From Icerya purchasi (taxonomy: Eukaryota; Arthropoda; Insecta; Hemiptera; Monophlebidae): a stretch of 64,000 nt of DNA. The stretch spans positions 491,557,352-491,621,351 of the forward strand of contig CM077115.1 of NCBI GenBank assembly GCA_039619475.1, in the 5' to 3' direction. Shown one piece after another: positions 56,023-64,000 of this stretch. Each line of letters starts with the position of its first letter. The stretch's first letter is position 1. The notes under the pieces are model-generated. The model had not been told where the DNA came from and searched no databases. It saw only the letters and a program-made list of their open reading frames with translations. The translations under genes and the position numbers were made by a program.

Positions 56023-56273
56023 AAAAAACTCGCCCTTTCGGGCCTCGGAATGGGGCAAGCCTCCTTCACCCCCAGATCTAGTTCTTCTATAATTCTTATA
56101 GAAGAGTAAACTTTTTCACTGGTTACGCCATTCGACAGAAAAAATATTTCAGTTCTAATTTTCACCACCAGGGAATGTAGGAGCGCTAATATCGCATTAA
56201 AGTCTTACATATGGGACAAATTTCGTGACAGGACACTTTTCCTGATGACCTCTGGCGTAAAAATGGCATAGCC
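56023..56273 (+). repeat. family R interspersed repeat, copy 4
   Basis: It begins after a (TA)n tract with 'aaaaactcgccctttcgggc' and contains 'gaagagtaaactttttcact' and 'gacaggacacttttcctga'. It ends before another (TA)n tract. The order of phrases matches 19603-19812. It has no coding capacity. Confidence 0.8.
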
Positions 56274-56302
56274 ATATATATATATATATATATATGTATA
56301 TA
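56274..56302. repeat. (TA)n microsatellite between R copy 4 and SINE-B
   Basis: A TA tract of about 25 bp separating two unrelated interspersed repeats. Confidence 0.92.
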
Positions 56303-56568
56303 GGTAATGCGAAGCCTAGTGGTTGAAGCGCTTGGTTAACAAACCAGAGAGGTCACGGGTTCGAGACTTGCCTCGTTCCGGATCGAAGTCGCTCCCAGCT
56401 TTACCCAGCCTAAATAATTGGGTACCGGAGAAATCTGGGAAAGTAAAGGCGGCCGAGAGAACGGAACTGGCCCAGTATTCTCCTTAGATCCATTATGCTT
56501 AAGTACATTGTGAACCTTAACTTTACAATCCCCGACGTCCTATCAAGGGTATGGGACTTACTTTACTT
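56303..56568 (+). mobile_element. SINE-B copy, full length, plus strand
   Basis: The tRNA-like head carries A-box 'agcctagtggttgaagcgct' and B-box 'cacgggttcgagacttgcc', both required for RNA polymerase III. The body has 'ttgggtaccggagaaatct' and 'aaagtaaaggcggccgaga'. The 3' end is 'ggacttactttacttatt'. This is the cleanest copy of the family and sets its length at about 265 bp. The parent tRNA is not certain; 'ttggttaacaaacc' around the anticodon could come from a Val(AAC) or Asn(GTT) type tRNA. Confidence 0.9.
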
Positions 56569-56686
56569 ATTATATATGTACATATGTTCTGTTCTGTTCG
56601 TTCGTTAGCTCGATTATGAACGTCGAGACTACCTCCTTGTACAATAATCTAGCTGTACAGAACAGGTAGCGTTCTTGGCAATTATT

Positions 56687-56965
56687 ATATGCAACGCAGG
56701 TGTACACACGCAAGACTACATTCGGAACTGATTAGTAACCGTTTGATTTATCGATATACAAGTGCAGTCCCGTGTGTGTCTCCTGTGTACTGACCTAGCG
56801 CGCATATGATGGTGTACGTGGTGGGTTGTCGCTGTCTTCCACGTGATTATTAGCGATTATTTATTTATTTAATTCTTGTAATAAGTTCGTCGTCGCTCGG
56901 GATCGAACCCGTGACCTCCATATCGGAAGTCAAGCGCTCTAGCAACTAGGCTATCGCGACGACCC
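56687..56965 (-). mobile_element. SINE-A copy, minus strand
   Basis: The reverse complement of this stretch matches 10724-11014 across the whole length, including both RNA polymerase III boxes ('tagcctagttgctagagcgc' and 'cacgggttcgatcccgagc'). Beyond its 3' end (56580-56686) the sequence is unlike the 11.0 kb copy. Next to its 5' end lies a TACATATG-type microsatellite mirroring the one at 10690-10723. Confidence 0.9.
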
Positions 56966-57001
56966 ATATGTACATATATACATATGTACATATATACATA
57001 T

Positions 57002-57059
<58 letters not shown>

Positions 57060-57060
57060 T
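56966..57060. repeat. compound microsatellite (TACATA)n-(TA)n
   Basis: A TACATATG-type repeat followed by a pure (TA)n tract of about 45 bp, lying between SINE-A and the next LINE fragment. Confidence 0.95.
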
Positions 57061-58057
57061 TTCAGGTCTAGGAAACTTAAAAACAGGAAACGAATTTAAT
57101 TATGTTTTATCTTCGCTCTTTCCTTCTTATACTGTAATTTTCACAGATGGCTTGAAGTCAGTTTTGAGGGTCGGAGCAGTTTTTAGTCTTCCGGATTTCG
57201 GCTATCCTGAGACGTTCAAACTTCCCTTCTTCTCCTACATATTCCTAGCCGAATCTATTGCGATCCTACTAGCAATCATTTTTATAGCCTCTACTAACAA
57301 TATATCCAAGCTTCTCTTATCTTCCGACTCAAAAAGCGTTTTACAAGCCATTGCTATATTCCCTTTCCTAAACCGTCCGCTGATCCTATCGTGATTCATA
57401 TACGCTCCTTAATTTCACATCGATTTCGTTCCCGCTCTGTCCGTATTGATCTATTGTAGATTGCTAGTCATTGTGGAATTTCGGGCAACGAGTTAGTTGA
57501 CTCGTTGGCACGTTCAGCTGCTTCAGACGGTCGCTTTATTAGTCATTTTCCATCCCAAAGTCTTCTTCCTCTTTCCTTTCATTGCCACCGCGACTGTTGG
57601 TCTGATCTCTATCCTTCTTCATTTTCTATTCCCTTCATTTATCCATACAACCCATTCCCCCTCTAATTCCGTGGTTTCTTAATTTCCGCAACATGAGGCG
57701 TATCTCATCTATAATTAGACTTCATCACAGCTTGCTTCCTGCTTCGCTCTTCCGTTTGTCCATTACTCAGTCTCCTTTTTTTATCCGTTTGATCCGTTAG
57801 AAGCAAACTTCATTTGTGATGCAAATTACATTACACTTGAATGTCCTTTCACTTCTTCAGAATGCGCGATAGTGTATTCCGGTCTTTTGCGTCTTATCCT
57901 GCGCCGTACAGCGCTCACAGCACATCCTTTCTTTTCCTTCTCCCTTGGTAATAACACCTTTGTTAGCTTCATTCATATGTTCTAGTTCTAATATTTGTCC
58001 TATACAATCTTTAGTGCTGTCGTAGCTATTGGGTAACGTCCTTAGCTGACATGCTCA
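57061..58057 (+). pseudogene. RNase H LINE family F, copy 3 (RNase H to 3' end)
   Basis: The start is truncated at the (TA)n tract. RNase H motifs follow: 'VIFTDGLKSVLRVGA' (57120-57170), 'FLAESIAILLA' (catalytic glutamate), 'LLSSDSKSVLQAI', and, after a stop, 'CGISGNELVDSLARSAASDG' (about 57475-57535). Later 'IIRLHHSLLPASLFRLSI' (about 57705) matches the equivalent phrase in copies 1 and 4. The 3' end has 'attgggtaacgtccttagct' then 'gacatgctc' and an A-rich tail near 58058. It contains stop codons and cannot make a full protein. Confidence 0.85.
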
Positions 58058-60424
58058 AAAAAAAAAGAAAAAACAGGAAAAAGAAAAAAACACTTTGTCA
58101 CTTTCAAAATTATTATTATTATTTATTTATTTATCTTTTCCTTTTTTTTTGTCACGATTCTCACCATTTCAGTTCGTCTGCTTTGGACTACTTAAATTAA
58201 TATGTGTTGAACAAGATGCAGCCGATAGAGTAAATACAAATTCCCATGAACACGCTTATCCCACTTAAAAACATTTCTATATTAATTTTTTCGCATTCCC
58301 ATGGAACACTTGTACTGTACTTTAAAAAACCTTGCATTCATTTTTTTCGCATTTATATAAAGCCACGGCTCGTATTTGTGCAATGTCTACGATTTTTCTT
58401 ATAGTTTACCTGATTTATTCGCGTCCGCCAATTAATCTTTTTTTTTTGTTGACCTTACCAGTAAAAGTCATTTATTCAACAACAACGTATTATTTAAATT
58501 CGCACGCGATTAGATAATTGGAGATAATGAAAGAACCCAGAGAAGAACAGCAGAAGACGATGTAACGGATAAAAAGGATATAAGGATTTTTATAGGAAGT
58601 TCAAGAAATTGTGAGGAAAGAAGATACACGGACGACAGAATTACATTATTATCACTGGGTTCAGAATTCGCCGCCATGATGAGATTGTTTGCAAAACACT
58701 TTTTGGATTATTTTAGATTACACGTCGTTTAGTAGTTTATTTTTTGTTTTTCGTGAAGCAACGTAACGATGTAAAAAAAAAAAAAAAAAGAAAATAGAAA
58801 AAAAAAAGAAGAAAAAAACCGAAAAATCCATCCAGGCTACTGGACTGATAATTCAAGTGGCGAATTAAACTCGACACGTCGAAATTTATCTGTTACAGCT
58901 GGCGCGGTCACTGCTCGTTTGTTTTTCCATTTTTATTTATTACGCATCCGGGGGGAACTTTTTTAGTTTCAATCGACTTCAACGAATGAGAGAAATTGAA
59001 AAATAGCGGCGTAAACGTAACGGATGCGATTTTATCTTTTTTTTTTTTTTTTGAAATTTCACACGAAGCCACGCCCACAAAAAATCGTAATCGTTCTACC
59101 GGCATAATTCGCAAAACGATTTATTTCTATTCAGAGTTTTTGCACTATTATTCGACGTTAAGAATGGGCATTTTTGAAATTTTTGCGCAATATATCAAGA
59201 TTAGTATTTCTGTAATCCGGACAAGCTAGTGAGCAGAGCAAATGGAACCCCCCTTCACCGGTGCTAGAGAATTAACTAGTCAGTTCCGATTAAAAGTGTT
59301 TTTTATTCTTTTTTTTTTGTTTTTTTAGTTTTTTCTTTCGAATGTAAATAGCATTAGACATTTTTCTGAATTAATTCAACTTGAACGTAACTCTTATACA
59401 GAAATAAACACTAATAATCGCATGCGGCAAATACGACACAGATTTGTTTAAAAAATAAAAAATAAAACAGAGAACTTTTAAAAAAACTATTTTCACCTGA
59501 TGCTCTGGTAAATTTGTTTTCATCTCATCACGCCCCATCCTAATAGAATGACGCTGGAGGATTTATAAAACATGAAAGAAAGCGAGACACTATTTAGAGT
59601 TATTTGAAAGGAAAACAGGCACTGTGGCTGTGTCGGAAAGATTAAAATTAAATCCGGCTACGCTGAAGTAAGAGGTAACGCGTAAAGGCGGAATTGTAGG
59701 AGTAGGCGATGCGGCCGGCCAATACTGCTTGAAACAGACACGAAGAATTCTTATTTAGGTGAGTTGTGAAATGTACTGGTATTTTTAAAAACGTATTAAT
59801 ATTTAATCGGCCTATACGAAACTTTCTTTTTTCAACTGGCTGCCTGCAACGGTCTATGTTACGACGCCAGGCTGACTAGCGCCATTAGGCTTTTGGCGGC
59901 GGCTTTTCCACTTTATGTTTCCCCGACACGTCTAATTTAAAATTCATATATTCCAAGACATATCAACACGGTATCGCCTGATTTCGGCCGAAGCTCATTA
60001 CAGCGGCCAATTTCACGAAAAATATATTCATGGAAATGGGGAGAATTTAAAAGGGACCGAGCAAATGTGGCCTTGCACTTCAGCCTCTGTGCTTGAGAAC
60101 ATTCATGCAGCATTCAGAACTCTTCGTATTACTTTATATATCGGAAAAAGTTGAAGACTTCTCTTTTAAGAACGCTAAAATACTAACATGTTCAAAGTCA
60201 CGCGTTTGCTAATCTCCGAGGACTACACACTAGTCTTATTTGACACCTGTCCGAATCATTGTCCCGCGCCCCTTCAATAATCCACACGGACCACCGGTGG
60301 TGACGTTTTCTTCCGAGAATACCTGTTCGTCGCGTTCTTATAATTAAAACCCCCGTATTTACGATATTCTTTAATACCGTCCGTCATTCAGCTGTTTGCT
60401 TAGAATTCGATTTTTTCTTCTTGC
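58058..60424. other. unassigned DNA with a possible conserved segment
   Basis: No gene recognised. About 58090-58160 and 58775-58820 are low-complexity A- or T-rich. About 59840-60160 is GC-richer and non-repetitive. A donor-like 'taggtgagttg' occurs near 59757, and I do not call an exon from it. Confidence 0.35.
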
Positions 60425-60442
60425 TTAACACTTTAAGCCCCA

Positions 60443-60462
60443 TGTCTCCATATATGGAGACA
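60443..60462. repeat. 20-bp palindrome TGTCTCCATATATGGAGACA, copy 1
   Basis: A perfect inverted repeat, immediately after the left terminal repeat of the piggyBac-like element. Confidence 0.97.
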
Positions 60463-60620
60463 GCGTCTGTTACTAAAATCACCTAATGATTTTGTTACAA
60501 AAGTAGCAAAAATGACAATTTGTAACATTTTTGTCAGAGCTTATACACGATATATTAATCACTATGGAAATTGTATTTTTGTTTATTAGACGTCCGTTCT
60601 CTTAAAAAATTACTTAAATT

Positions 60621-60642
60621 GTGTCTCCATATATGGAGACAC
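60621..60642. repeat. 20-bp palindrome, copy 2 (22 bp with flanking G/C)
   Basis: Identical to copy 1 at the 20-bp core (60622-60641), extended by one pair to 22 bp. Confidence 0.97.
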
Positions 60643-60966
60643 ATGCCCGTTAAATCCCAAATGAAAATGATTATGAAGATAGCATGAAAAGTAAACAATA
60701 ACTACGAGTAGTTAATATATTTTTAGTGCATATTTTTATGTAATCATTATTTATAGAAATTTACAATATAATTAACAATAAAAATTAACGATATCATCTA
60801 TTTGAATTATTTATGAACCATACTGAAACATGGCAAACACATTGCGGATTTATTTTATGCATTCTTGGCATCTCGTAAATACTTTACTTTTGCTAACTTG
60901 TTAGCTTCATCCCCCATTTAACCATTACCTCTATCATTTTTATAACAAACGGTACAGTTTGAACGT

Positions 60967-61426
60967 TTACCTTTTTCCAGTTTGTGTTTTTGAGTTTACG
61001 TGGTTTCTCAATATCTGTTGCATGGTCCAGCATATAAGAGGCACGTTAAGGTTCCCACACGTGTAAAATCGGTTAGAATAAACTTGCGGGAGTGGGTGTG
61101 CTCTCATTTTGCAGTAGCTATAGCATTTAAGTTTAAAACTAGTCCAAACCGCAATACTATATAGAGGTTCTTTCGTTTTCGAGTTACGTGAATTAATCGT
61201 GAGTGAAATTGTGAATGTTGCCACGGACTATAAGGCGCGCTCAGTTATTTTCGTTTTTTAAACCACAAAAAAATTGCACCATTTTTTGATATAGAATTGA
61301 TGCATTCACAACAGCAGTATATAGGCAAAAAATGAAAAATGTGATTAAAAGAATATATGCACCACAATAAAGGAAGGCACTACAACACGATAAAAGAACA
61401 GTACACAAACGTTTTACGCAATACAA
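60967..61426 (-). pseudogene. piggyBac-like transposase, C-terminal remnant
   Basis: On the minus strand, about 61324-61285 encodes 'LYTAVVNASILYQK', matching the conserved 'LDxAxVNAxILY' helix in the transposase core. About 61126-61030 encodes 'KCYSYCKMR' and, a little later, 'YSNRFYTCGNLNVPLIC', which correspond to the C-terminal cysteine-rich domain that binds the element ends. These parts lie in different frames separated by a stop, so the gene is broken. The N-terminal domain and the three catalytic aspartates are not visible. Confidence 0.78.
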
Positions 61427-61572
61427 TAAAACACTTGATTATGATCCATCAGTTCCAGGAACACATGACCTGCTATAAACGAAAATTGTTTACTACTTCA
61501 TCTAGTGATAACGCGTATTTTACTAGCTGTCTTATGTCAACCATATATGATGAGGAAAAATGATTTTTCTTT

Positions 61573-61584
61573 ATATGGAGACAC
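61573..61584. repeat. half copy of the subterminal palindrome
   Basis: ATATGGAGACAC matches the right half of the 22-bp palindrome, 24 bp before the right-end full copy. Confidence 0.85.
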
Positions 61585-61607
61585 TATACTACCCAATCAA
61601 CCCTGGC

Positions 61608-61627
61608 TGTCTCCATATATGGAGACA
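61608..61627. repeat. 20-bp palindrome, copy 3
   Basis: Identical to the two left-side copies, 47 bp inside the right-hand TTAA. Confidence 0.97.
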
Positions 61628-61870
61628 TTGTCACTTTTGTAAAGTTTCATAAAAATGGCTTGGGGTTTAAAGTGTTAATTTGTTTCAACTTCGTCATCGT
61701 AGGTTTTTTTTTTTAAAAATCAAAACCAGAGTTGGCCCTCAGTCTGAGCGACCTCAAATTAGCGTGTAGCTATCGCGATACTGTAATGCAATTCAACGTG
61801 TTAAAAATTGAATAATGCGAATAATTAATTAGTAACATCTTCGGATGTACCTCTTTATACAGTTCTTCTT

Positions 61871-61899
<29 letters not shown>

Positions 61900-61901
<2 letters not shown>

Positions 61902-62378
61902 TACATCAGATTGCGAGTAGTATTCTGCGGTAGTAATTTGTTCGTTGTTAGCCTACTTAATCTTTAATTTTCTCTGCATCAGTCGTTCTGTTATTTCTTC
62001 CATAATTCGTTTTAATCGCTGTCTGCTTCCTGCCTCCCTCTTTCGTTTTAATATTGTTCAGTTTCCCTTGTGTTCCTTCCATCCTCCTATCTTAAATTTG
62101 ACCTATGATGTGTAAATTACCTCCTATTTGAATGCTCTTCTATCTCCTCAGAGCGCGCAGTCCTTTATTCTAATTTTTGCTTGGCCTTAGCCTCCCGATC
62201 CCTTACTGTGCTCACTACATTCGTGGTCTTCCTTCTCTTTCTGTTGTTCCTGTATTGGCTAGCTTCATTTCTTCCGTTTCTAATCGCTTCCTGATATAAC
62301 TTTCAAATCCCTCTACGTTTCATTATTTGTTAGTCCTTTGTGTTGGGTAAATGTCCTGTGTTGACAAAAAAAAAAAAA
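61900..62378 (+). pseudogene. RNase H LINE family F, copy 4 (C-terminal scrap)
   Basis: About 61990-62030 encodes 'SSIIRFNRCLLPASLFRFNI', matching 'SSIIRLHHSLLPASLFRLSI' of copy 3. It is followed by a broken knuckle region, 'YLNALLSPQSAQS', and the family 3' end 'gttgggtaaatgtcctgtg' then 'ttgac' and a poly-A at about 62365-62379. Stops interrupt the frame. RNase H itself is absent, so truncation occurred at about 61900, next to a T-run at 61868-61896. Confidence 0.8.
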
Positions 62379-62379
62379 A

Positions 62380-63059
62380 ATACTTAATCTTTTTCTCATT
62401 TTCTTTGGAGATGTGAGAAAAAATATTTTCTTCAGATAATGAACCCAAGATCAAAACTGATAACTACCTAACCATCTGCCCCCTATAAGGTCGTATACTC
62501 TACTAATCGAAATTCTAAAAAGTGTAATCTATCATCAATAAAAATGTATAACTTTATTATTCAAAATCAGCTCCATTAACTTAAAAAACCGAATCTTCAC
62601 CAGTAAGTTTTCCAATATCTGATCACTATAAAATGAGAACCAACGCATACCTGCGAACTTCTTGATGTCTACCTTATCCGAATGTTAAATTTTTTCATGC
62701 CACCGCATTCTCTAATACCATATTGTGTACCTCAGGAGTGCTGGGTATATATTTAAAGACGCATAATACAGCTTTTTTTTTTTTTTATCAGTTGATGACT
62801 AAAAAGCACCAAATTTTTACTACATTTTTGTCTGCAATCAATTCGAAATTTCTACAACTCATTAAAATTCCCATTATCCATGCACTTAATTTAACTCTTT
62901 TCCAAACAACCAGTATCGCTGAATTACAATGTCGAATTATGACGCAATTTTTTTTTTTTAAGTAAATCTCGCAACATTTTTGATATATCGCGATTAGTCG
63001 TGTCAAGTTGTTCTTCTAATATACAACAAGCCCTTGTTTATTGCAGTAGATAGAAAACC
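62380..63059. other. unassigned AT-rich DNA
   Basis: No gene recognised. Poly-T tracts lie near 62771 and 62947. The small open frame at 62723-62965 has no motif. Confidence 0.35.
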
Positions 63060-63180
63060 TATGTTCTAGGAGATTAGCCAATCAGGAGCCAGTATTTAGT
63101 TACGTGACCACGCCCCTTTTTACTCAACTAATCAAGAGTCAATACTTAATCAAATGACCACACTCTTTCCACATCATTCA
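63060..63180. repeat. diverged short tandem duplication
   Basis: Two successive segments share 'aatcaNgagNcaNtaNttaN' and 'tgaccacNc' in the same order (about 63080-63115 and 63129-63165). Confidence 0.55.
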
Positions 63181-63279
63181 TCACTGCACCACCATGTTCT
63201 ACTCTAATTACACTCTTCTGCTCGCCACATATTCACTGTTACAAACTTAAATCCATATATCTCAATATCTATCACACCC

Positions 63280-63570
63280 CAAATCAATCACATGCTTTCC
63301 CTCATGGACTCCCTCACTCACTAACACCACTCGACCAAAACATGGATTACGGGAAAGGCTTAACCATCCACCTTTACAAATCAATCACATGCTTTCCTCA
63401 CTCACTAACACCACTCAACCAAAACATGGATTAGGGAAAAGGCTTTAACCATCCACCCTTACAAATCAATCATACGCTTACTCTGTAGTCACCTGCATAT
63501 GGACTCCCTCACTCAGATCACCACTCGACCAAAACATGGATTAGGGGAAATATTTTAACCAGCCACCTTT
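63280..63570. repeat. tandem repeat, three units of about 90-105 bp
   Basis: Three consecutive units share 'caaatcaatcacatgctttc'-type starts, 'ccctcactca', 'caccactcNaccaaaacatg' and 'gattaNgggaaaNgctttaac', then 'catccacc'. Units differ by short indels; the third has an inserted segment. Non-coding. Confidence 0.88.
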
Positions 63571-63599
63571 AAATTTCTTCTAACCCCTACTAAGTTGCG

Positions 63600-64000
63600 T
63601 CATGTAATCATTCCAGTTTCCATGTGTGTTGATTTATGATCGTCTAACTGTTGTAATAATTTATGCTAACTGATACTAGTTATTTATGATTATGTATGCT
63701 TTGAGAAAATGTTTTACTATTGACTACCCGCCATTATCTCTTTAACCCCAATACCAATTCTACCGTTTTTGTGTGTGTTTATATGTGTGTTGATGATGCA
63801 TTTACTACTACCAAACCAATGTAATAATTTGCTAACATGCTTGTGTGTTTCTATGTGCGTTGATGATATATTTATGATTGCCTAACTAATGTAATAATTT
63901 GTGCTAACCGATACTAGCTGCTCATGTTTGTGTATGCTTTAAGAAAATGTTTTACTATTGACTAAACACACTTAAACTTTTCTAACCCCACACTAAATCT
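63600..64000. repeat. degenerate tandem repeat reaching the window edge
   Basis: The phrases 'gtgtgttgat', 'aatgtaataatttgNgctaa', 'cgatactagNt' and 'agaaaatgttttactattga' recur in order two to three times (about 63620, 63770 and 63840 onward). The array continues past the window end, so its length is unknown. Confidence 0.78.

Larger units (their letters stand above)
60425..61678. mobile_element. piggyBac-like element with TTAA target duplication and subterminal palindromes
   Basis: TTAA lies at both ends (60425-60428 and 61675-61678), next to terminal inverted repeats 'cactttaagcccca' (60429-60442) and 'tggggtttaaagtg' (61661-61674), which match at 13 of 14 positions. TTAA targets and short terminal repeats are diagnostic of piggyBac-like transposons. 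The 1246-bp interior carries a remnant of the transposase C-terminus on the minus strand. A 20-bp palindrome occurs near the left end, 180 bp further in, and near the right end. The element is too short and broken to be autonomous. Confidence 0.93.

Noticed and set aside
62788..63006. Minus-strand open frame of 72 codons
   Set aside because: Crosses poly-T tracts, lacks motifs, and overlaps an equally long plus-strand frame.

Overview
This is eukaryotic, arthropod-like (most likely insect) nuclear DNA. It is AT-rich and full of di- and tetranucleotide microsatellites, tRNA-derived SINEs and LINE remnants of the Jockey, CR1/Jockey-like, RTE-like and RNase H-bearing I-like types, plus Tc1, mariner and piggyBac DNA transposons. 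I cannot name the species. I found no convincing host protein-coding gene, rRNA, functional tRNA gene or CRISPR array. The window reads as intergenic or intronic sequence colonised repeatedly by transposable elements.

Layout. 1-9 kb: mostly unassigned DNA, with a fold-back element carrying two opposed hammerhead-ribozyme-like motifs (about 1.93-2.19 kb), a Tc1 transposase C-terminus (3.93-4.24 kb) and a MITE in a (TA)n tract (4.37-4.66 kb). 9-21 kb: SINE-B and SINE-A copies, an AT-flanked repeat family (R) partly arranged as an inverted pair, two RTE-like LINE 3' ends on the minus strand, a 16-bp minisatellite and a hairpin. 21.5-24.8 kb: the best preserved element, a Jockey-type LINE with an intact 886-codon endonuclease/reverse transcriptase and the tail of ORF1, joined by an ATGA overlap. 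28.4-34 kb: a degraded CR1/Jockey-like LINE apparently split by a younger minus-strand LINE with endonuclease, RT and RNase H. 35.8-36.2 kb: a 26-unit 15-bp minisatellite open in three reading frames. 39.6-41.8 kb: an RNase H LINE fragment tail-to-tail with an RTE-like LINE that carries a nearly perfect 177-bp inverted duplication. 43.7-62.4 kb: truncated copies of one RNase H LINE family sharing a 3' terminus (44, 51, 58 and 62 kb), another degenerate RNase H LINE (45 kb), a mariner fossil (47.3-48.1 kb), a minus-strand LINE scrap bounded by a 24-bp target-site duplication (48.6-49.0 kb), a 464-bp fold-back element with 11-bp flanking direct repeats (51.35-51.81 kb), a repeat cluster R/SINE-B/inverted SINE-A (56-57 kb) and a piggyBac-like element with TTAA ends and three copies of a 20-bp palindrome (60.4-61.7 kb). 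63.0-64.0 kb: degenerate tandem repeats.

How the parts relate. Only the Jockey ORF2 looks able to encode a working enzyme. The SINEs must borrow LINE machinery, but I see no tail match that pairs a SINE with a LINE here. Many repeat copies start or end in (TA)n tracts, so these may act as preferred insertion sites or be generated by the elements. The most notable structures are the paired hammerhead-like motifs, the palindrome-bearing piggyBac element, the RTE-like inverted duplication and the fold-back with direct repeats. A few non-repetitive stretches (26.4-26.8, 27.4-27.6, 36.7-37.0, 54.9-55.3 and 59.8-60.2 kb) are where I would look for host regulatory DNA or untranslated exons. That suggestion is inference only.
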